In this document: positions 1-11,300 of the stretch, piece after piece
Numbering within the stretch: the stretch's first letter is position 1
Layout of the letters: each line of letters starts with the position of its first letter
Program-made: the position numbers and the translations under genes
Source: Lucifuga dentata
Lineage: Eukaryota > Chordata > Actinopteri > Ophidiiformes > Bythitidae
DNA: 64,000 nt
Direction of reading: 5' to 3'
Assembly: GCA_014773175.1 (NCBI GenBank)
Contig: VXCM01005538.1
Coordinates: 1-64,000 of the forward strand
Notes under the pieces: model-generated
What the model was told of the DNA's origin: nothing
The model's input: the letters and a program-made list of their open reading frames with translations, nothing else
Databases searched by the model: none

Positions 1-62
1 GGCAGATGATTCGCTGTGGTGACCCCTGAAGGGAAAAGCCGAAAGGAAAAGAAGAAGAAGAA
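1..62 (+). repeat. 3' tail of a dispersed non-LTR retroelement, (GAA)n end
   Basis: The window opens with a gattcgctgtggtgacccct block followed by gaaggg, agccgaaagg and an (AAG)n tail. I recognise this ending from many teleost interspersed repeats. Only the tail is inside the window, so the family cannot be named. Confidence 0.5.
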
Positions 63-109
63 GAAGCTCATTTACAAAGCTTGACCCAAGATGAGCTTTT
101 GCAGAAATA

Positions 110-672
110 AAATCACAAAACCAGAGAATATGCAGTTCTTTCATTTCATTACAAAACATACTACTGGAGTGGTAAACATTAGAATTGTTTTTCCTACCTT
201 CCAGACTGCAATTGGTTTCAATTTATTCCAGTATGACATAAAAATCAACTTGGACAGACTTGAAACATGTCTGACATAAATAATCCATCACAGAGAACCA
301 AATACTATCGTTATTTTTTGTCAAAGTTACTTAATTTAAATGATCCAGCATGAAGCTACAGTACAAGAAAGAAAATGTATGTATCCTCCAGGAAATACAG
401 TCCCAGGAGAAGACGACTTTTACAGAGAAATTAAAATGACCATGCCTTCTAGAATCACGTAAGTGTAAGCAGCAGAAAATTTTATTTTACTTCAATTTGG
501 TGTATCACCTGAACATTTGAGTTTGAAAGATGAGGGGATTTGAAAAATAACAGGAAAACTAAAATACATTTTTATGTTTTTGAAAAATGATTGTCAGTAA
601 CATAATGTTATGCAGGTTGAAGTGTATTTATTGGGCTCAGACTTGCAAAGTCACTGGTATGCTCCTTTAAGC
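110..672. mobile_element. Degraded copy of the older TTAA-ended MITE family (family B)
   Basis: It shares many blocks with the palindromic elements further right: ttagaattgtttttcctacc, the 'ataaaaatcaact' block, and a right end reading 'tggtatgctcctttaa'. It is much more diverged than the seven family A copies and its left end is eroded. It lies in the slc27a6 intron after exon 4. Confidence 0.55.
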
Positions 673-779
673 TGAGTTCCAGATATTAGCTCCCCACCAG
701 AGAAATCTGTCCAGCAGGTTTAGTGAAACCTGATGGCTGAAACAGAGCGAGAAACCCAGCGAGGATTCACCATGCCAGC

Positions 780-1105
780 CAGCACGTTTACACACTCGCT
801 ATACTCTGACTTACTGTCCATGGACAGAATTAACAGGATTCCATGTTTCTTTGAACATACATGATGTGTTGTGTAATCAGAATATGAGGAAACATGTGGA
901 GGTGTTTTACTCTGATTATGACGTTCATGTCTGAATAAATCCATTTACAATCACACAATCTAAATCTGTTACTCAGAACAAGATTACTCTGATTTATGCT
1001 GATTTCAATCTAATTATGTGTTTACATGATGTTTGAAAAAATCTGTTCATTGCTTTAATATGAGTATAATCAAAGTTTTAACATACATGTAAACATACCG
1101 GGCTT
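780..1105. repeat. Diverged dispersed repeat rich in 'gattatg/tgtaaac' blocks (family D)
   Basis: Blocks such as 'atgtgtttacatgatg', 'ataatcaaagttttaa' and 'catgtaaacata' recur at 12115-12300, and a shorter piece at 13340-13440. Old dispersed element, class unknown. Nothing coding is visible here. Confidence 0.4.
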
Positions 1106-1529
1106 CAACCTGTGGAGTCTTATTATGTGCCCATTTTACTTTGAATTCAATTTCGTGAAATCTATTCGGCTTCCTGTCCAGAATTGTTATGATGTGATTA
1201 TATAATCAATTTTAAAGCGGTTTGGTCACAGATTTCATTTTCATTTCAAACTTTTATTTATTTCTTGAGAATCATTGAGAATGACTGAGATGAGAAGAAG
1301 ATGAAGTTGAACAGTAACTTAAATATGAGAAGATGATGGAATGCATAAAGATATTAGCAGCATGAAACGCTAATAAGTTTCTGATGATTCTAAATGTGTG
1401 TATAGGTTTAATTTTGCAGTTGTACTCATGTTTCTATGTGTTTTTTCAATGTTAAATATGATTCTAATTAAAGTCTGAGATATTTCCCCACAGAAACGTG
1501 TGCTATAGATTTTCTTTTAACCTTTTTAT

Positions 1530-1862
1530 TTAAAGGACCATACCACCCATTGTGCATGTTTGAGCCTAATATATTCAATTTTCATAAATGTTACATTACT
1601 GACAATCATTTCCCAAAGATTAAACCATATTTCAGCTTTCCTGATATTTTGCTAAATCTCTTAATCTTTCAAAATCAAATATTCAAGTGATACACCCACC
1701 TTAAAAATCCATGTTTCTCCTGCTAATAGTTACACAGCCTTATGAAGTCACGGTCCTTTAAATTTTTTCATAAACTCAGGTCTTCTTTTGGGATTATATT
1801 CCCGGTGGAGACATACATTCACTCCACGCTTTTTCTGCACTTAAACACTAAAATTACATAAT

Positions 1863-1918
<56 letters not shown>

Positions 1919-2045
1919 NGTTTCAAGTATCAACAAGTTGATTTTAATAGCAGAATGAACTGAAACCAATGGAGGTCTGGAAGGTAGGAAAAACAATTGA
2001 ATATATTAGGCTCGAACATGTAAAATGAGTGGTATGGTCCTTTAA
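1530..2045. mobile_element. TTAA-ended palindromic MITE, family A copy 1 (with gap)
   Basis: The left end reads TTAAAGGACCATACCACCC and the right end reads GGTATGGTCCTTTAA, so the ends are inverted copies bordered by TTAA. The centre is replaced by a run of over 50 A and an N at 1919, where other copies carry about 70 bp of ordinary sequence, so the poly-A is probably an assembly artefact. Confidence 0.8.
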
Positions 2046-2194
2046 GTATAATTCTTTGTGAGGACTTTTCCCTGCATGAAAAGCATATTGACGCTGTTTT
2101 CTTGAAGTTAAGTTTTAGACAAGAATTGTCAAATGTAAATGGTGGAAGAACCGCAGGAAGCAGAGAGGGACTTTTGTTTGAGCGGCGGTCTCAC

Positions 2195-2319
2195 CTGTGG
2201 CTGGTTGACCAGGTATCGACAGAGCTCTCCGATGTACTGGACCACGGTGACGCCGTGCTTCACACAGTCCTTCCAGAACTGACTGGCTGAAAACTTCTTC
2301 TTTAAGACGCAAGTCGCAC
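2195..2319 (-). CDS. slc27a6: slc27a6 exon 4
   Basis: Encodes [19 protein letters not shown] through [15 protein letters not shown]. The acceptor is ...cacag and the donor CCACAG|gtgaga. It begins with two bases of a split Gly codon and ends in phase 0. Confidence 0.93.
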
Positions 2320-5300
2320 CTGTGATCCAAAGTCAGAGAGACGACAGGAACGAGTGTGTTAGACTTCATTCATTTAGTTGGAAAACTAAATGAATGAAGT
2401 TTTCATAAATCTATCAGCACAAATTATTTACAGCTGGAGGTGTACTGAGGTAGAAATGTCAGTGCAATGTTGTAACCCAGATAACATATCAGATACAAAG
2501 ATAACTTTTTCATCTGTATTATTTGAGGTGTGAAGAAAATAATTGTAATTTGAGATGTGATGTAGTTTTCTGTACATGAAAAGCAAAAAACATCACAACT
2601 CCATTTACCATTTAGTCCAAAATATGAAGACAGAACTTTCTCTAGCAATGCTTCATGTTGGATTTAGGTCCAGCCTAATTTAATTTGAGAGTGCCTGAAG
2701 GCTGGGCTGAACCTGCGACTGCTGCCTAAATGAGAAATAACCTTAACCTAACCTGCATGTGTCCTGCACATGCCACGAAGGGCCGAGAGGCTGCAGCTTT
2801 TCAATGAAAACACACCACCACACGCAAACCTAATGTGAAACAGTTCTGAGCATTTTGATTAAAAAAGAAATTGGTTCAGAACCGAAAGTTGTTTCCTGCT
2901 TGGAACCACAAAATATCAGGACCTGAGGTAGAAGCCGTGATGACATCATAAGTGGGCTGCAAAAGTGAAAAACAATGAAGTTGATGCGTGTGTATGCTCA
3001 TGTAACTCTGTTTGCAATGAAGTAGTTTTTATAAAATGATAAAAGTTTTCAATGATTTACATCCGCTGTTATGCTGCATATGTTTAAAACTTGGAACTCA
3101 GAATTTCTGATTTCAAAATATTACATTTAGCGATTCATTGAGCCTTATGCAGGAACCAGTCGTAGTAACAGGTTGGTTCTTAAGTGGTGTGTACGAGTGA
3201 TTTAGCAGAACTTNATGCAGGAACCAGTCGTAGTAACAGGTTGGTTCTTAAGTGGTGTGTACGAGTGATTTAGCAGAACTTGCTGCATTCACCAATTTTC
3301 TCGTATTTTGAATTTTCTCTTCAATAGGAACAGAATTTACTACTGGTCCAGACCTTGTGTATAGTCGTGTATTTTGTCTGCTGTTATCCAAACCTACGGT
3401 TTTCACTAACAGATTGTATATTTCATTGCTTTGAAGCAATTTTGAGTTTGAAAAGCCTGTATAAATTATGTTCACATTTTCCAGTTTAACTCTGCAATTC
3501 AAATTATAATTCTAAATTTTCTGCGTGGAGTTTGTATGTTCTCCCTGTGCTTGCGTGGGTTTCCTCCGGGTGCTCCGGTTCCCCCCACCTTCGTAAAAAA
3601 CATGTACAGGCTGTGTGCGTGTGTGTGTGTTGTATGTCGGAATCCCCTCGAAAACGAGATGCGACATCTCAAGGGGTTTATCCTAATAAAATAAATTCTG
3701 AAGAAATGTATTCATAGCATAATCATTAATTTAAACTGGGTATTGATGCTATTGTAGGTATATAACACTGCAATATTAATATGAACATCTCAAACTGCAA
3801 AACATCTCAAATTATGCACTAATTGAAGGTTAATTTGTCTCTGCGTATGAGGTTAACAGGAAGTCTAGTCAGGTGTGTCATGGCTGATGTAGATGTCTTA
3901 GCGTGTCAGGCCCTTGGAAGAGAGCGTGTCTTTAGCGTGATGATATATTGGCAGAAACAGATGAATGGTTATTCTCGCCGTTCAGGTTACCATGCTGTGC
4001 TTCTTCATATCGCCACAACTCCGCAGACAGACTCGGTGGTCCAACCCTATTCCTGCAGCACACGTAGCCTTATGTGGTATTATTGGGGCGTGTAATTATG
4101 CTAATTTACATTTCTCATGAACGCATGCTCATTTACACACAGGTGGCTTTCATCATGTTTACAGGTGATTTACACAGTTATCTGAAGTTGGAGTGTTTGC
4201 TGAATCTGACGTGGCACACTTGTACGAAAAAAAGTACAAGAAAGTTAAGATAAGGATACCAAAATGTTCTTGCATGAGGCCCATTGTNTGTACGAAAAAA
4301 AGTACAAGAAAGTTAAGATAAGGATACCAAAATGTTCTTGCATGAGGCCCATTGTTTCACATGTAATGATACAAGTTCTGTGATGAGAAGATGAGAAGTT
4401 ATAAAGCATTAAATAGGACAAACAGGTGAAAATAGGCTGAGTATCAAGAGGTTACTATCAAGAAGCACATTTACTCAAGAGTACTTGAGTAAATGTACTC
4501 CAGCCCAAAGACTGAGCTTTAAAGTCCACATCCACTGGAGGACATGTTCTCACCGAGCTGTATGCATCCTCCAATCCCCAGCAGGGAGGCGGACATGTGG
4601 TACAGAGGAAGAGAGACATAGATGATGTCATCACTTGTGGCTCCACAAAGCTGAAGGAAGGCCATACTCATGATGGCTTTAAAATGGCCGACGCGAGCCG
4701 CCTTAGAGAGGCCTGCAGGACAGAGGAGAGGAACATGTAAAACATCTTAACACGCCTACAGTAACATCCATGTAGAACACGTGTAACTACGCTACATGTC
4801 TACAAAAAAACATCAGTTTTCACATCAGATTATTAATACATATATGACCGTTAAGGAGCATTCTTTGATGCTCACTAAGACAAGACAGGAAAAGCAGAGT
4901 AAAAATATATTTTTAGTGAGAATTTCTTTATTTTATCTCACTGGTTAATTAACAAGTATTCAAACAAAACCTACATTCTATAAAATAGTAAAAACTGTAA
5001 GTCAGTACATGTTGACATTCACTCAGACTTTGATTATACTCAGATTAAGGAAATAAAGTGATTTTTTTTCAAATGTCATGTCCATCCATCCGTTTTCTTC
5101 TGTTTATCCAGGACCGGGTCACGGTGGCAGCAGCCCAGATGTTCCTCTACCAGCCACTTTTTCCAGCTCCTTTTGGGATATACTGTATAACCCCTCTATT
5201 GTGTTCTGGGTCTGCCCCAGGGTCTCCTCCCAGTTGGACATGCCCAGAAAACCTCCAAAGGGAGACGTCCAGGAGGCGTCCTAATCGGATGTCCAAACCT

Positions 5301-8300
5301 CAACTGTCTCCTTTCAATGCAAAGCTGCAGCGGTTCTATTTTGAGCCTTTCCTGATGTCTCTGCTCCCGATCCCTAAGCCTGAGCCCAGATCACACAAAA
5401 CTCATTTCAGACGCTTCTATTCGTGATCTCATTCTTTCAGCCACGACCCAAACCTCATGACCATAGGAGAGGACTGGAACGTAGATCGACTGGTACATTG
5501 AGAGCTTTGCCTTCAGACTCAGACTCTCTGAACCACCGCAGCTCGATGTAACGCTGCATTACTTCAGACGCCACACCATTTAGCCCTTCATCATGAACAA
5601 GACCCTGAGATACTTAAACTCCTTCATGTGGAGCAGCAACTCGCGTTCAGAGAGCAATCCACCGTTTCCCAGCAGAGTACCGAAGCCTCAGATTTGGAAG
5701 TGCTGATTCTCATCCTGACCGCTTCACACTCTACAGCAAAACGTCCCAATGTCACGCTGTGAAGAAGCCAGCAGAACCACATCATCCACAGAAAGCAAAG
5801 ATGAATCCTGAGACCCCATACCTCTCCTAACTTCAAACGTCAGACCTTTATTGTCCCATAAGGGATTTTTTTTTGTTTTGCAGCAGCAGAGCGACAGCAC
5901 AACATATCAAATAGTGACACCATAAATAAATACAACCCAATAAAACACAATACAATGACAATCACATCACATCAAAATACAACCAATAAAACTGATCAAG
6001 CTGTCTGTTTGTAATTGCATGAGTTCAGTGACTTTATTACACATGGGATAAAAGAGAGTTTATAGCCCAGATTCATAAAGAACAGCTGTAAGGATTGTAG
6101 CATTGACCTAAATGTGCACCGTGATGACTGAGGCTCATTCATAAAACTTCTCCTAGGAAGGAGAAGTCACCTGAAGGCAGCATTGCTGTGAGGTGTGTCA
6201 GGTAAAAGCTAATGAAGATCAGCGTGTTAATGAGCTTCTGCATATTTATCAGCCATCATTTATCCTGATTCATCTGGATTTAAAGGAAACACACATTCTG
6301 CTTTAGAGATCCTCGTTTTAAAACACTGATGCTAAAATAACAGTTAAACGTGTATTTTTAATTTCTGTAGTGCAGTCATGCTGTGTGTTGTGTGTCACTG
6401 TGTGTGCCTGAACGTGTCTCAGATCACATCAAAACTCACCATTTAAAAACTGACTGATCAGCTGAGTGGCTTTATCTATCAAAGTTATTGATCACTAACA
6501 CATGTGAGGAAAATAAAGTTTTAAACGTCGCCCAGATTTCATACCGCTGAAATTAACACTGAAGCAGGTCTTAATGTTAGTGTGTGGGTTTGTTTCATGA
6601 ATAGCTACCGCCACATGTAAATAAGGAAATATCACAGTAACACCTCTTTAAGGCTAAAATATGTTGCTAACAGGCGTTTATGAATGAGCAAACGTGGTTG
6701 CACCGTGATATTTGCACATAGCGATGCGATAAATCATGTGCTACAGTTTATGAATCTAGGTCTATACCTTCTGCACTTTACCCTCTGAAGCCTAAATCCG
6801 GATCCAACCGAACCACAACTGTCTCCGGACTCTGAGCAAATTATACTTTTCATATGTATTATTTTATTATCTGCGGGACTCGCTGTGATGCAACGAGTCA
6901 AAATTCTCCACTTTCTCTGCTGCAAAGTGAAACCGAATGTCCAACTTAGAGTCATCTCCGAATCTCCAAATCTGAAATCCCAGCATTTATTAGATATTAT
7001 TTCATTTACTTTGCTGTTTTGTCCTTGTTTTATTATTTCATTATCTTTTATTTTAAATTTTATTGACAGCAGAATTAACATGTACCAGGTAAATTATTAA
7101 AATATCAATTAATTTAACCCTCAGAAGTACATTTTACTTTGATATTTCAGTAGTTTTTACATCTAAGACGTTTGATAAGCTCTTGAATACAGGACTTGTA
7201 TGTGCATTGATACATGTGATGGCTGACGTGTTGGTATGATCATACGGTACCTGTAGTGCCAGAGGTGAAGATGAAGAGGAAGTTGGACATGATGTTGACT
7301 TTAGGAAGGTCACTTAAGGTTTCTCCACACATCTGCTCCACTTTATCTAGTAACGTGTGCACACCACTGTAGGGCGCCGTGCGGTCCAGCACCCACACCG
7401 TGATGTCGTCCCGCCACAGCTCGTCCTGCACGTCCTCCAGCACATGCACCAAATCTGGACGAAGACACACGAGTTACCTCCCTTCATCAACCACCAACAT
7501 GCTGAATGCATGACACCTGCCATAAAATCCAATGCTACAGACTTCCTGTGTTAAAGGAGCATGCCGGTAGCTTTTTATGTTTGAGCACAATAAATACAAC
7601 ATGTACTCTCAAGCTGTAAAAAATACCATAAACATGAGACTTTAAAGGACCATATCACCCATTTTGCATGTTTGAGCCTAATATATTCAATTTTCATACA
7701 TGTTATGTTATTGACAATCATTTCCCAAAGGATAAAACCATATTTCTTCTTTCCTGATATTTTGCAAAATCTCTTAATCCTTCAAGTGATACACCCACCT
7801 TAAAAATCCATGTTTCTCCTGCTAATAGTTACACAGCCTTATGAAGTCATGGTCCTTTAAATTTTTCTATAAACACAAGTCTTCTTTTGGGACTATATTC
7901 TCCAGTGGAGGCATACATTCACTCCACACTTTTTATTGCACTTAAACACTAAAATTACATAACTTCTAAAAAAANNNAGTATCAACAAGTTGATTTTAAT
8001 AGCAGAATGAACTGAAACCAGTGGAGGTCTGGAAGGTAGGAAAAACATTTTTAATTCACCGTTCCAGTAGTATGCTTTGGGAAATGATTGTCAGTAACAT
8101 TACGTGTATGAAAATTGAATATATTAGGCTTAAACATGCAAAATGATGGTATGGTCCTTTAAGTTTTCTGATGATATCCAGATTATGCACCAAGAGGAAG
8201 CTGACAAAGTAAAACTTTAATTCACACATTTTCTCCCTAACTTTACTCTGTGACATAAAAATGAACATGGAAAAATACTAGAATTGTTTTTCCTACCCTC

Positions 8301-11300
8301 CTGACTGACATTAGTTTCTGTTCTTCCAATATACGTATAAAAATCAACTTATAGAGACTTGAAACATGGTGGAATCATGGAACATGGCAGTAATTTAACA
8401 TGTTTATTGGGCTTTGTGGTCATGTTGGATGTGTGTGTGTGTGTGTGTTGTTGTTGTTGTTGTTGTTGTAAGATCAGATTACATTATATGAGTGTTTTGT
8501 TATTGACAAATTATTACGTGTCGGTGGGGAGGGTAAGCATGTTGACAGGGTGAGGCGTGATACTTTGCTCCCTACAGTCACCTAATCATAGTTTAGCATA
8601 TACGCTCATAAACTCATTCAGTGATAATACGTAAAGGACATGTTACATGTGTGACAATGCCCCCCCCCCANCCACCACCACACACACACACACACACAAA
8701 CACACAGACAGACATACAAACACACACACAAAACACAAACACACACACTAAAAAAAAACAACACAGAAATACCCTGGTGTTAAAGGACCATACCAGTGGT
8801 TTTGCACGTTTGACCCCAATAAACCCAACCCCATGTACACATCATATTACAGCTTTTTCTTATGTCACATGCATCTGTTCTCTGACTGGCTGTCTGATGA
8901 AAGGTCACAGACAGAGGGGTCAAAGTTGAGGGTGGCTGAACTTTGAGCGAAGGGTCAGAGGGCAGAATCTGTCACCGCTCAGCTCCCAACACACAATAAC
9001 ACAACGGCCAGCTCACCTTTTCTCTTGTGAAAACACCCTCACAGTGTGAGTTTAGCACCAGAAACAGAAGGATGCAAACAAGAAACTCTGCTTTTCCTTA
9101 ACGAGTTAGCTCTTGTTCATTTGCACCATTTGTAATTACATTTCAGAAAATGTAATGTAGATCATATGTATGTTTGATGTGTTAAAGAATTTTTTTTTTA
9201 AGGCTTAAAGGACCATACCGGCCATTTTGCATGTTTGAGCCTAATATATTCTATTTTCATACATGTTACGTTACTGACAATCATTTCCCAAAGCATACTA
9301 CTGGAACAGTGAATTAAAAATGTTTTTCCTACCTTCCAGACCTCCATTGGTTTGAGTTCATTCTACTATTAAAATCAACTTGTTGATACTTGAAACGTTC
9401 TTGGGATAGGTAATCCATCATCACCAACAAGACGTGTATTCAGGTTTTTATTTTAGAAGTTATGTAATTTTAGTGTTTAAGCTCAATAAAAAGCATGGAG
9501 TGAATGTATGCCTCCACCGGGGAATATAGTCCCAAAAGAAGACCTGCGTTTATGGAAAAATTTAAAGGACTGTGACTTCATAAGGCTGTGTAACTATTAG
9601 CAGGAGAAACATGGATTTTTAAGATTTTGAAAGATTAAAAGATATTGCAAAATATCAGAAAAGCTGAAATATGGTTTTATCCTTTGAGAAATGATTGTCA
9701 GTAACGTAACATGTATGAAAACTGAATATATTAGGCTCAAACATGCAAAATGGTTGGTATGGTCCTTTAAACTATCAGTTACATTTTCATTAAAATACAA
9801 TCATGTTCACATCCACTTTATTGATTTTTTTTTGTACTCACCAAGTCATGTCATCTTTTAAAGGACCATACCAGTGATTTTGCATGAGTCCACTAAATAC
9901 AACCTACACACGTGTTATATTACTGCTAACCATTTTCCAGAACATCCTACTACAGTGGTAAATATTAGAATTGTTTTTCCTACCTTCCATACTGTCATTG
10001 GTTTCAGTTCATTCCAGTACAACATAAAAATCAACTTGTAGACTTGTCTAAACTAAATAATCCAGCACAGTGAACATCACATCAAACTTTAAGGTGTGTG
10101 TTTTTTTTGAAAATGTTAGTTTTTGTTTATGAATTAATCACATTTTTTTTCTTTTTGTATATATGTTTTTAATGTGAATTTTATTTTTTGTGTCGTTCTT
10201 ATGGACCAAGAGTCTCGAATAAAGCTCTACTACTACTACTACATTTCTTTTGGTTCCTATTTTATTGCACTTTTCTTCTTCATTTTATTCCTTTTGTGTT
10301 TATCAACTTGTTAAACTTGTAAAATTTTTGTTTTGCTCTCATTTTTTTGTGTAAAGCACTTTGTAACTTTGTTTAGAAAAGTGCAATATAAATAAAGTTG
10401 TTATTATTATTATTATGGTAAAGGCAGCATCTTTTCTTGCTGAATATACCTACAGTGCTGTGAAAAAGTATTGGCACCCTCAGGTCCAGGCATTATTTAT
10501 TTAATTTTTATTCAAGTTGCAAACAATAGGGTCGTCATAACTTAAACAGTCAAATGTTCAAAACAAACATATGTACAAGTGCAAATTGCTATAACTTAAC
10601 AAGAAAAGTGCACAAAACAACTTTAGTTCAAAAAGCGGTGTGAAAAAGTATTGGCACCCAGTTAGTAATAGTAACTTGTTGCACCTCCTTTTGCTAGAAT
10701 AACCTCTTCAAGCCGTTTCTTGTAACCACTGATTAGTTTTTCACATCGAGATGGAGAAATTTTTGCCCATTCTTCCATGCAGTACTGCTTCAGCTGAGTT
10801 AGGTTGGATGGCTTCCTTTGGTGAACAGCTGCCTTGAGATCTCGCCACAGCATCTCGATTGGGTTCAAGTCTGGGCTCTGACTGGGCCATGGGAGAACTT
10901 TTATTCTGTTCTTCTGCAGCCATTCCACTGTTGACTTGCTGGAATGCTTCGGATCATTGTCTTGTTGTAGTATCCACTTGGTACCCAGGTAAAGCTTTCT
11001 GGCAGAGACCTTGACATGTTCATCTAATATGCTTTGATAGACAGATGAATTCATCAAGCTGTCAATTACTGTAAGGTTTCCAGGCCCTCCTGCAGCAAAA
11101 CAGGCCCAAACAAGAATACTCCCACCACCATGTTTTACAGTCAGAACCAGGTTCTTTTTCAGAAATGCAGTGTTGGCTTTCCTCCAGACAGTGATTTTCA
11201 TTTCTGCCAAAAAGTTCAATTTTTGATTCGTCTGACCACAAAATTGACCTCCAGAATGCTTCATGTTTTCCATTGTACTCTTTCACAAATTGTAGTCAAG

